Positions 20,053-30,200 of a DNA stretch of 64,000 bases are shown piece by piece. Made by a program: the position numbers and the translations under genes. Positions within the stretch are counted from its first letter, which is position 1. Each line of letters opens with the position of its first letter. Origin of the DNA: Parietichytrium sp. I65-24A (lineage: Eukaryota; Sar; Bigyra; Thraustochytrida; Thraustochytriidae); the NCBI GenBank assembly GCA_012862575.1, contig BLSF01000033.1, positions 124,001 to 188,000 on the forward strand, in the 5' to 3' direction. The notes beneath the pieces are model-generated. The model had not been told where the DNA came from. It saw only the letters and a program-made list of their open reading frames with translations, and searched no databases.

Positions 20053-20595
20053 TCAAGCCGACGACGCTGCCGTGGACTTCTTCTTGTAATCCGAAATGGC
20101 GGCCTTGATAGCGTCCTCCGCGAGCATGGAGCAATGCAATTTCACCGGCGGCAGATTGAGATGCTTGGCAATGTCGCTGTTCTTGATCTGCAAGCACTCG
20201 TCAATGGTCTTTCCTTTGACCCACTCGGTGGCCACCGAGCTGGATGCAATTGCGGACCCACACCCGAACGTCTTGAACTTGCTGTCCACGATTCTCCCCT
20301 CATCGTCCACTTCAATCTGCAGTTTCATCACGTCACCGCACGCTGGCGCGCCTACGAGCCCGGTTCCCACATTGCTCTTGCTCTTGTCGAACGATCCCAC
20401 ATTGCGCGGGTTCTCGTAATGGTCGATCAAGCTATCCGTGTACTTGAACCGCGCCGCCTGCAGTTGCGACGCCCCTGGTCTCACCGCCCGCAGTCCCACG
20501 CGGGAGCCTCCCGTTCCCGCAACGCTTCTTCCCGCACCTACCGCGCACGTGCGCGCGGACACGCGTCCCAGCTGCGATACCGTGCGTCCCAGCAT
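20053..20595 (-). CDS. ISCU: mitochondrial iron-sulfur scaffold ISCU
   Basis: 180 residues, ATG at 20595. ISCU is the scaffold on which NFS1, frataxin and ferredoxin build [2Fe-2S] clusters in the mitochondrial matrix. The first about 50 residues are Arg/Ser/Ala-rich with no acidic residues, a matrix targeting peptide. The core starts FKYTDSLIDHYENPRNVGSFDKS. The three ligand cysteines are present: Cys86 in GAPACGDV with Asp88, Cys112 in FGCGSAIASS, and Cys155 in LHCSML. The LPPVK motif (148-152) that binds the HSC20/HSP70 chaperones is intact. Length is as expected. Divergent from UBE2N. Confidence 0.97.
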   Translation of the reverse strand: MLGRTVSQLGRVSARTCAVGAGRSVAGTGGSRVGLRAVRPGASQLQAARFKYTDSLIDHYENPRNVGSFDKSKSNVGTGLVGAPACGDVMKLQIEVDDEGRIVDSKFKTFGCGSAIASSSVATEWVKGKTIDECLQIKNSDIAKHLNLPPVKLHCSMLAEDAIKAAISDYKKKSTAASSA

Positions 20596-21202
20596 CTTCT
20601 TTCTTCCTCGGCAAAACTAAACTGATTCAACCAGCTTGCTCGTGCAATCCTGCGTATGCGACTGCTTGCGGATGTGCGCCGTGTCTCTTTGCGTGTGAGA
20701 GAGCGAGAGTCGGTTGGTGTCCGCGAGTACCCCTGGCCGTGATTAGAGGATTGGCTGACTGGCTGACTATGACTGACTGACAAGCTCTGTTCTTCTCTAT
20801 GTCTGTTCTGCGAGTGAGCGAGAGTGAGTGCTCTCCGCGTCTGTTCTGCACTCTTGAATTCCAAGTTTAAAGCAGAAGGTCCTACCTATCGTATAACTCA
20901 ATCGTTATATAAATATGTCCTGTAATTCAAGGGCACTTGACAAGGCTGCATGCTCTGGGTCTGGTACGAGAATCCGCACTCAGGATTCCTTGGAGAGGCT
21001 AGGTACTACTGTTTTGAGTAAACGACTCCACTAAGTGGAAGGAAGTACTATGGATTGCGGTAGTTGACGGAGAGGTGCTTGGCACCCAGGCCAATACCAG
21101 CACCACAGTCGACCTCTTAAGTGTTGCTAGAGAGGTGGAGTAGTCCTTTCGGGGTGAGATGTTGTCCTTCTCGGAGGTATCCGGAGGCTTACCGAGGACA
21201 GC

Positions 21203-21212
21203 TATATAAAAG
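21203..21212 (+). promoter_or_regulatory. possible TATA box
   Basis: TATATAAAAG on the plus strand. It is about 670 nt before the UBE2N ATG, so a long leader or an unseen transcript would be needed. Confidence 0.3.
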
Positions 21213-21816
21213 CGTTCCTCTGGCATTTATTAACAGTAGTGTTTAGTAGTTACTGTAATATAATAGAGTTGGAGGGGAGTGGTACTGAGAAGGTAGCAGT
21301 CGGGATGGGTGATGCTGTTCTGTATAGGTAGAACACTACGGAGGTTGGCGTGGAGTGCGACAAAGGTTTACTTTAGGTTGGAAAACAGTAATCATTTTAT
21401 ATAGAGAGCTCTAGCAGAGCCACTTTCGCGACGGACCTAGGAGAAGGGGAAGGCAATTACGGTTTCCGATAGGGATCATTAAATGCTTCAACTGGATCCT
21501 GCGAACAAAGTTTGCTTCATGAGCCCCGAAGGAAGAAATTCCGAAAAAATGCGCAAGAAAAAGAGGCAAAAATTGGCCAGGAAATCGGAGAGGAAAAGGC
21601 CCAGGAACAGCTGCCGAAGCCTTACTGTTAGCTATCTCCGTCCTACTTTCCCAATCCAAAACAACAGCCGCGTGTCCGCGGAAGAAGGAAGGAGTCGGGG
21701 AGGACCACCGAGGACGGAGGAACAAAAGGAACGATCGGCGGCGGCACCAGCGTGCGTCCCAACATCAGAGCATCCGTGTGTGTGATTGTGTGAGTGTGTG
21801 AGTGTGTTTTTGTAAG

Positions 21817-21840
21817 GAGAGAAAGAGAGAGAGAGAGAGA
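21817..21840 (+). repeat. (GA)n tract upstream of UBE2N
   Basis: GA run on the coding strand, followed by GGAGAA repeats up to 10 nt before the ATG. Confidence 0.95.
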
Positions 21841-21881
21841 TTTAGGAGGAGAAGGAGAAGGAGAAGGAGAAGAGGTGCGAG

Positions 21882-22337
21882 ATGGCGGCGCTGCCGAGAC
21901 GCATAATCAAGGAGACGGAGAGGCTGAAGGCGGAGCCGGTGGCAGGTATCTCATGCGAGAACTTTCCGGATAATGCGCGACACTTTAGAGTGCAGCTGGC
22001 AGGGCCAGAAGGCACGCCGTACGAAGGCGGGCTGTTCAACTTTGAGCTGTTCCTCCCAGAAGACTACCCCATGGCGCCGCCGAGAGTGCGCTGCCTGACC
22101 AAATTGTACCATCCTAATTTTGATAAGCTGGGGAGGATCTGCCTGGATATTCTGAAGGATAAGTGGTCCCCAGCGCTGCAGATCAGGACGGTCCTGCTCA
22201 GCGTGCAGGCACTTCTCTCGGCCCCGGAGCCGGACGACCCTTTGGATACAAACATCGCCGAGCACTGGAAGCGGGACCTGGCTGATGCTCAAAAGACGGC
22301 GAGGGACTATACCAAGAAATATGCCATGGGGAAGTAG
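21882..22337 (+). CDS. UBE2N: ubiquitin-conjugating enzyme E2 N (Ubc13)
   Basis: 151 residues, single exon. With a UEV partner (Mms2/UEV1), Ubc13 makes Lys63-linked ubiquitin chains used in DNA damage tolerance and signalling. It is very close to animal and yeast Ubc13 end to end: [20 protein letters not shown], the HPN motif in [17 protein letters not shown] with catalytic Cys87, then the conserved [20 protein letters not shown] and [17 protein letters not shown]. No UEV gene is seen nearby. The start is the first ATG after the GA-rich leader. Confidence 0.97.
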   Translation: MAALPRRIIKETERLKAEPVAGISCENFPDNARHFRVQLAGPEGTPYEGGLFNFELFLPEDYPMAPPRVRCLTKLYHPNFDKLGRICLDILKDKWSPALQIRTVLLSVQALLSAPEPDDPLDTNIAEHWKRDLADAQKTARDYTKKYAMGK

Positions 22338-23521
22338 CTCGAGTCGCTATTTCTCATGTATCTGTCGCTGGCGGTCAACCGATAGTACCTGCATGCTCTT
22401 CAGCCGTGGACTCCCGCGCAAAATTGCGGGACGAAACCCATTCCTTTTTTTCCCCAAACTGGTGCGCGCCCTGTCATTTTTGGTGTGCCACTGTGTCTCA
22501 TTTTTTTAAGCCTCATTACAGCGCGAGCGGGAAAACGTTCATATTTGATAACAGCAAAAGACTTAAAAAGGTAATTTCATCGTGAAAAGCTTTTCGGTCT
22601 GCAAGAGGGTCCCTTTTCGCTGACGGCCAAATCGGACCGTTGGGCTCTTCAAAGTCTGTGGGAAGCTCTCCTGCCTCTGTTAGACTAGACTGCACAAGTA
22701 CATTCTGTTTCCACCCGGGCATCCATCCGAGGCACGAGCTGCGTTGGCACTCGTTCGACAAAGAAGATACAAGAGAACTGAGCTTTGACTTGCTGTAAAT
22801 GAGTCCTTGTTTTCTTCTCAGAAAAGGGAAGAGCCCTTTCCTTACACAGTACTGGGCTACAGTCGATTGGAACTCGTATCGGAGACTCTTCCAAAGAAGG
22901 ATAATTGTGAGCCGTTAATCCTAAACCTAACTTTGAAATCAATGTCGCTTAAATGTGGGGGCGAAAAAAACCGCAGTCCGTAGACCGTCGCGTTTCTTCT
23001 TATTATTATTACTGACTGCAACTTTTCTATCAAAATCTATGAATTTAATCTTGATCAACATCCAAAAACGAGAGCTTTCTCAGCTTCGGTGATGATCGAC
23101 GACCACCCTTTCGCACCTCCTTAGGTTAGCCTCCTCTTGATTGAATTTCAAGCCAGGTGAAGGCCTACTACTCGCTACATAGGCAGCATAGGCTTTTGAA
23201 CAGCGCCACCTATGCCACGCTTACTCAATTTACTCCATCATTTCCATCATGATCGATAATCAATCACAGTACTAGTACTAGTACCACTCACTCAGTCTCT
23301 GTATCTCTGTAGATCTCTGTAGTCTCTGTAGACACTTCGAAATTTGAAATTTGAATTTTGAAAGAGTTGATTTGCGAATTTGCAGTCCCTCAATCAACTT
23401 GCAAGTGAGAGGAGAGAGAGAGAGAGATAGATAGAGAGAGAGAGAGAGAAAGAGAGAGAGACGCACAGTCTCCGAGCACCCTGCACGATATCGGCAAATT
23501 AGCTACCTAGGAACGTACTCA
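22338..23521. other. intergenic region, no gene recognised
   Basis: 1.18 kb. A plus-strand frame is stop-free from about 22594 to 22796 but lacks an ATG; it ends ELSFDLL and then a stop. A splice-acceptor-like TTTTCTTCTCAG follows at about 22809-22820. Together they could be unrecognised exons, but no homology is visible. A CAGTACTAGTACTAGTACC run (about 23267-23285) and a GA tract (23407-23460) precede the next ATG. Confidence 0.4.
23407..23460 (+). repeat. (GA)n/(GATA) tract
   Basis: Long purine run on the coding strand, 62 nt before the ATG at 23522. Confidence 0.93.
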
Positions 23522-24154
23522 ATGTCTGACCTAGCGCATGCAGCGTGTGCGGCGGCGGCGGCCGGCCATAGTCCGCAGCCTGGCGAAACAGGCCCCGAGG
23601 AGAAGAAGGAGGAGGAGGAGGAGACGAGCGAGGACGGCAGAAGGCGCCGAATTCAAGCCCAAATTCGCCCAACTCAAGACCAAATTCGCCCAAGTGAAGC
23701 CCTGCGTCGCGGGACTCAAGACCAAATTCGCCGAGCTGATGCCTTACTTGGGCGAATTGGACGCAAGCGCACCATGGCAGAAGCGGAAGAATCGGTGGAA
23801 GAATCGGCGAAGGAAACGGCGGGAACGGGGAGAGAGAGAGACGGGGAGGTGAGCGAAGATGAGCTGGAGCTGGCTCCGGGAGCAGCTTTTAAAGCGATGT
23901 CGCCATACATGAAGAGGACACGACTTGCTGCAGAATCGGTTCGGCAACCAGGATCCCCAAGCTCGGTCGGGTCTCCGAAAGTGGCGAAAGTGGTAAAGGA
24001 GACGAAAGAGAGGAGGGCATCAGCGCTGCTGGGGTCGCCGATCAGGAAGACCGTTCACAGCCCTCCGCGATCGCCGTCGAGGAGGAGCCCGCTATTGGGA
24101 ATCAACGCACGACAGAGCTTCGTAAAAAGGCTCGCAGAGTGCGAGGAGAAATAA
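23522..24154 (+). CDS. small SP-rich protein, start uncertain
   Basis: Up to 210 residues from the ATG at 23522; a second in-frame ATG at 23774 would give about 126. I do not recognise it. The likely real part is the C-terminal about 125 residues: acidic EDELELAPGAAFKAMSPYMKRTRL, then basic Ser-Pro motifs (GSPSSVGSPKVAKVV, LLGSPIRKTVHSPPRSPSRRSPLLG) and NARQSFVKRLAECEEK. That looks like a nuclear or microtubule-associated disordered protein with CDK-type sites. The first 84 residues are low-complexity, overlap a second long frame, and contain the GCGAGGAC octamer (23628-23635) that elsewhere is upstream of ATGs, so the shorter start is attractive. Convergent with the cyclase gene, 96 bp apart. 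Confidence 0.55.
   Translation: MSDLAHAACAAAAAGHSPQPGETGPEEKKEEEEETSEDGRRRRIQAQIRPTQDQIRPSEALRRGTQDQIRRADALLGRIGRKRTMAEAEESVEESAKETAGTGRERDGEVSEDELELAPGAAFKAMSPYMKRTRLAAESVRQPGSPSSVGSPKVAKVVKETKERRASALLGSPIRKTVHSPPRSPSRRSPLLGINARQSFVKRLAECEEK
23538..23852 (+). CDS. alternative overlapping frame, uncertain
   Basis: A second ATG, 16 nt after the first, opens a different frame of 104 residues: an Arg-rich start, then a repeated amphipathic pattern KFAQLKTKFAQVKPCVAGLKTKFAELM. It is in a different frame from the gene called at 23522, so at most one of the two can be the main product over this stretch. It ends in a purine-rich stretch at a donor-like AG|GTGAGC. It could be an alternative first exon or chance in purine-rich DNA. 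Confidence 0.2.
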   Translation: MQRVRRRRPAIVRSLAKQAPRRRRRRRRRRARTAEGAEFKPKFAQLKTKFAQVKPCVAGLKTKFAELMPYLGELDASAPWQKRKNRWKNRRRKRRERGERETGR

Positions 24155-24250
24155 TCGTTGTATATTAATTAGCTCAGTCGGGGTTGTGCAAGTAGCTCGA
24201 AGAATACGAAAGTCGAGGTTTCGGAGATATAAAGAATGAACATACATATT

Positions 24251-27200
24251 CTATTCTAGCTCAAGAAGATTATTTACACGCAGGGGCTGCCTGGAGTCAC
24301 TCCGTGGGCGGCGTTGGGACTTCATCAGCCCGCCATCTTCACCGTCACTCAAACTGTGACTTGAACGCGAGTTGTGGAACGCACCACCTGGAGTATGGAT
24401 GGTGTCCGACGCTCGACGCGAAATTGCTGCCGGGTTTGGGCTTGTTGAAGCAGACTTGGCAAGGCTTATCTCGTCCTGAGGGCTAAATTGCGTGTAGTTA
24501 CCCGTGGTGGTGGTCGCCTCGCCTTTTGCACTTGGGGTTCCGGGATTCGAGCGGCCACCATGCCCAGGGCTGCCGGTAGGAGAGAGACGCTTTGCAATGG
24601 GATAGGTCTGCTGCAGACTTTGAAGAATTTGCAGGCTCTGCAGGTTGAGCGAGGTGCGAGGGCCGGTGCTAGTCCGGCGGCGAAGTCGGTTTGCGTATGA
24701 CCCGTCCAGATCGATGCCACCATTACCGCCCGACGAGATGCTTCGCCTTGTCGGAGACATAGTCTCCGCGTGGGCAGACAAAACTCTTAGCAAGTCGTAT
24801 GACGGCGCAGCCGTATTGGTTTTCCATGTTTCCATCGTCAGGTCGAACGCCAGTGGGTACATGCGGCTGACGCCGCATCCTGAGAAGCTCGTTCTTGCAT
24901 TTGAGCTTTCGTACTTGCTCAAGACCTCGCGGCAATATTGATGTAATAGCAAGCTGCCCAACTTCTCCTCGTACTCCATTCCGAGCTTCAAGGCGCTCTT
25001 GAGCCCCTTCCGAAAACATGCGGCAGCCTTTGCTGCCTTGCCTCGAAGGAGATACATAATTCCTTTGCAACGGTATGCGGTGGATCTGTATCCTTGGAAG
25101 ATCTCAGAAAAGTGCTTGAAGCTCTTGCACAGCTGCTTCAGGTTATCAGCCGAGAAGCACATGCTGTAACGCTTCGACTGCTTGTTCGACTTGGCCATCG
25201 AGAATTGCTTGCTGTTGTTATTCGAGGATGGCCTGATGACCGCAACTTGAGCGAGAGCATAAAACAGGATTTCGTAGGCGAGGCCCAAGTACCACACCAG
25301 ACACTGCTGCCCATTGTCCATGACAATACTCCAAGCTACGGTAGCGTATTGCAATGCTTCCGCACGGTTCCACTTTGGACTGTTCCTATCGCCGGCCTTC
25401 CACGAGCGTAGAGCAGCCCATAATGCGCGATCAGCGCTCATCAATTTGCCCTCTTGACCCTCGATCAGAAGGACGTTGTCCTCTTCTTCCGCATTGTTGT
25501 CGCCAAAAGCCGCAAGAGACTTTGAAATTGTCTGGACCGTCGGAACTTTGACGGGGAGCTTGATATCGCTCTCCATGTCAGATACGCTGTGAACGAGCGA
25601 GCCCGCCTTGGAGGGTGAGCCAATTAATCTTCGCGTGCTTTGCATGGACGGGTTTGCTGAACTTGGGCTTGTCACCATGCTCGTAAGACTTGATGTCCGA
25701 GGCATGTCCGCCTTCCCGACAGGCTTTGCCAAGTCACCGGATGACGCTGACACTGCCGCTGCGGCTACCGCAGCTGCCGCCGCCGCTGCAGCTGCAGCCG
25801 CTGCGGCTGCGGCATTCTCCTCAAAAGACGTCAACTCTTTTAAAGTGATCATAAGCCCAAATCTTCTGAATCTGATCAAAGCTGTGAGAGCATCAATCCA
25901 CACACATACTTGCGGGCTGAGTAGACCCCGAGCGTGATTATCGCTGAGGTCCTTGCACAGGCGATCTGCTTGCACAAGATTGCCTTTCTTCAAGGCCACA
26001 TCGATGAGAATGAAAACGCATTCCACCATACTCTTCCGGTACATGTTGTGCCTCATTAGTGGAGAGCGCTTAAAGTTCGTGATTGACTTGTCCACAAAAT
26101 CTTTTGCCTCCAAGTACTGCGCCTTGCCGACCGAGCAGATTGCGCAAATTTCGTAAAGCATTCCGATAAAGTAGCCGTGATCTATGCCGTCCACGGTCTG
26201 CAGATGCTGGATGACGGTTTCCACGGCCTCCAATGAAAAAGATGGTTTGATCTTGGCATATTTGGGCGAGACGCAATGAGCGACATACACTAGAAATTGA
26301 ATGAACCCAGAGTCTTTGCTCAAGCCGTTGTTGAGCATGACAGAGATCAGCGACTTGATCTGCTGAATGAACCCTTCGTGGTCCAAATTGAAATAGCTTG
26401 TTGCCATCAACATCGTGTGTGCCTGCAGCCACTCTGAGTCCTGAGCTATGAAGCTCAAGTCATTCGCCGCGATACCTTTTGACGTGAAGAAGTTGGGGAT
26501 GCCAAAAACTGTGTTGGAGCACATCCTTCGCAAGGAGGGACGCTTCGAGCGAGACACCTTTGAACTGTGAGTCGAGCTCGCAAGGTGGCCAAGCTGCTCA
26601 TCGAGATCCATAGCCTCTGAATTGCCCTCGTCGGAGTGTCGTTTTCGCAAATTTGATTCCATGGTATTGAGAGAGGAGGACCTTGGCTTTCCCAAGAGCT
26701 TGCTCGGCTTGTGGCTGTCTTCCAGAATAGACGTGATGAAGGAGCCTCGGCGAGTCGTCAAGCCTCTTCGCTTGTTACTTTGTGGTGGGGTTCCTTCTTC
26801 CGGACCCGCACTAGCTCCTGGTGGAAGTGGCGGCGGAGCAGGCAGTGATCCGCTGCTCGACAACGAGGATGAGCCCCCGCTGAAGATAGGCAGACCTAGT
26901 GCAGTGTGCGTCCGCTTCCCATTGCTCCGTGAGCCACCAGAGGCCAAGATCTTCTTTTTCTTCGAGCTTGAAGAACTATTGTTGCTGTTCGATGGCTCTT
27001 TAGAGCTGCTAAAGCTCGGCAAGCTACTTCCACTGCTAAACCGGTACAAGCGGCGAGAAAAAGAGTTGGATTTGGGGTTGGCGTCCTCGTTCTGGCTCCC
27101 TGCTCTGCCCCGGCGGTTCACAAAGTCTTGTGGAACGACGTCGTCCTCATCCTCCGAGCTATCGTTTGCTCTGTCCAGCAAACCAATGAGATCTTCCACC

Positions 27201-30200
27201 TGTGTAAGATACTGCACCGCATCTGTGTGCTTGCCGAGGTACAGGAGCATGCTACCCAACATAAGCTTCATTCGGGCAAAGTCTTCGACCTGCGAGCTTG
27301 GATTAGAATCCCCAATCTTCACTGCTTCCGTGAGGAATGTACATGCTTGCAAGATGTGCTCATTGCGGAAATGCGACTTTGCGGCCCTGAACAAGCTGCG
27401 CATAGTGTTTTTCTCGTCGTTTGCTTTCTTGTAGTGGTGGGCCAAAAGAGGCTCGAAGGTGCTCCTCCTCCCGGACAGAGAGACACTGCGCCGTCTGTAA
27501 GTGGTGACGCCCAAGCTCGCCAGGGGGGATCTGATTGTACACGGCGTGGTAGTAGTAGTCATGCGCGACACGAAACATTTGTTCCCCGCTTCCTGAGGTA
27601 CTGTAGGTTGGGACCACAAACCGCTCCCTTTGGAGCTCCTCTAAAATGAGCTGGTACCGCTTCGTGTCAATCTGCTTCAGTCTCTCCTCCACCACATCGT
27701 GAATGGTGAAAGGAGACTTTTCTATCTCACAAATGCATCTCATAATTAAGTTCAGATCCTCTCCGAGATACATCAAGTTGATATCGTCCCACACAGAGTA
27801 AAATTGCTCATCCTTTTCGCTCTTGAGCCCGCTGATGAGTTTGACGTGACGTAGTTTCACCAGCTCGTCAACCTTGTCCTGAACATCCGAGTACATCAAC
27901 AAGTCCCGAATCATGGAAACCGTGAAGTCAGACTCGATCACGCAAGCCCACACAAATGCCTGCTTCCATACCTCCTCCTTTAGGTTATCAAATCGCTGCA
28001 AAATGGCGCCCTCCAGTCCAGCAGAGAAAACAACATCCATGCTCGCCTTGTTTTCATCAAATGCCCACTCTCCATTCTCATCTCTCTTGATGTACTTGTT
28101 TGCCATCATTCCGCGAATGTATTCAATGGCCCACAGCGGCAGACCGTTGCACGAGGACATTACTCGCTTGATCATGTCGGTAGGCCAGGTGGTGATTCCA
28201 AAAGTGTGGGTGAGAAGGTCCGTGATGTCCTCCTCGTCCAAAGGCGAAATTTCGAAAGGGTATACAAACGGATTGCCGGAAAATTTGATGCCAAGACGCT
28301 TTTGAACGCGGTCTATGGCCGAGCCTCTGATGGTCGAAATTACCATCACTCCTGGACACTGCGGGCCGATAATATTTCTTAGCACAGTGACTGAAAAGTC
28401 ATCCAACCACTCGAGGTCATCAATCGTGACGCAAACCTTGTTTTTCTTCTGATCCAAGGCTAGCATCACGAGCAAGCAAAGCACCTCGGCAATAAGGGAA
28501 TCGGTGCTGTTCAGAGTCTTGTTTGACGAAATCTCTTCGTCAAAGTTGCTCTCCAATCGCATACTTTCGTGCTGCTTGTGTGGGTTGTTTGACGTAAGCA
28601 TATGCAAAATACACTGAGCGAGGTCCTTTGCTCTCGAGCTGAGAAAGACGCGAATTGTACTCTCGTCTACGCGGCTGGCGATCAGTGGCTTGGTGTACCT
28701 AAAGTGCAACACCTGCTGGTTTAAGAGACGCTGATTAGAGAGCTCGACCAAATCCATATCGTCGTCAATGTCGAGCTCATCATCCCCTATTTCGTCCTCT
28801 CGATCAGTGTCAATGCTCGTGAACAGATCATCGCCAGTGAGTGTATTGATGCGCTGAGCTGAAAGAATCTCCTGAATGTCTTCATGACTCTGAGCGCTTC
28901 GCGGCCGGCTTGTCGTGGAGCTCTGGGAAGGGACCGGGGAAGCTCTCTTCTTCACATCGCTACTCAGTCGGCGAGATAGCCTGCCTTTCATGCGCGTCAG
29001 AGTCCCTCCCTTTGCTTGGGAGCCGCTCGACCCTAACCCGTTCTGTGGCTGTTGCCCGAGATTTGGCTTGGACATCGGAGGCTTGTTACTACTATGCGCG
29101 GCTGCAGACCCGCTCGACGAGGAGCTTTGAAGTTTGGTGAACGCCGTGCGAAATCGGCCAGATTGAAGACGACCTTGGCTGGCCATCTTGGCATCGTCGT
29201 CCTCATCTGCTACGTTAAGATCCACCCCAAAATCGGGTTCGTTGTCAAGCTCGGAGTCGTCATCTGATGACGATGAAGAAGATGAAGATGGTATCACACT
29301 CTCCATGCTTCCGAGACGTCCCAGCTGATTTGGGACGCTTGGCCTCAACAAGTTCTCATAGCTTCCTCCAGAGTTGAGCTGCGGAATGAACTTGAATTCC
29401 GTACCTGGTTGTTGTTGTTGCTGCTGCTCCTCGCACACTTTGGACACTGCTTGCCGCAGCTGCTGGACCTTTGCGTTGGCGCCCTGGGTTCCCGCAGTAG
29501 ATCCGTTCGCCGAACGCTGCACGGTTCCTTGTCCAAGCTCCATAGAATCGCCGAAGAGTTTGACGCTGCTGTGTTCGTCCACTGGAGACGAGTCCGCCCT
29601 CGCGAATTTGAAGTTGGGGTTGTTTGGAAGCGATCTTCTTCTACCTTGTTGAACGTGCCTGACACGGTTGACGTTTTCGACGGTTGTGTTCTCGCTTGCG
29701 GCCTGATCGAATTCGGCGGCGAGGCTGAGCAGGTTTACCCCCGACCCAATATTGACAGAGCAGATTCGATTGTGGCTCTTCTGAAATGCGGATCCGCCAG
29801 TACTTGTTGTGCTATTTCCTCTCTGACGCATAACCGTGCTAGTGGTGATGTTTGCTTGTGCTTCAAAGTTAGGAAGCCCTCCGTTCTGGTTTCCCTTCAT
29901 GAGCGTAAAAGGGCTGTTGTCTGTGACATGAAACTTCGCCTCCTGTGAAAACATTGCGCCAGCTCCGGTGTCGACGGGCTCTACGGCCCGTGTGACTGCC
30001 TGTTGAAGCGCTGTAACCAGGTCAGTAACAATTTGTTGGTCCTCCTCAGGATTTTGCAGGCGAAGCTCAAACAGGTCGCAGAGAAAGCCCTTGAGTCCAT
30101 CGAGGGCGACTGAGTTGTTTCCAAAGTGATGGTTCTCGTACAGACCATTATTGCTACTGTACCCGTAGTATGGTATTCTCGAGCCTGAACGAGCACACGA

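Larger units (their letters stand above)
20596..21881. other. divergent intergenic region between ISCU and UBE2N
   Basis: 1.29 kb without a recognised gene. A TATA-like TATATAAAAG lies at 21203-21212 in plus orientation. A CT/GA-rich zone and a GA tract (21817-21840) with GGAGAA repeats lie immediately before the UBE2N ATG. A short open frame at 21483-21785 is basic and low in complexity; I do not call it. Confidence 0.5.

Noticed and set aside
26622-27434. 270-codon plus-strand frame
   Set aside because: Lies antisense within the cyclase-like gene, in its Ser/Arg-rich part. No domain.
27360-27619. Two separate genes for the cyclase and its C-terminal part
   Set aside because: The second frame has no ATG ahead of its family-like sequence, and the two overlap in one helical region. 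One gene with a frame shift fits better.
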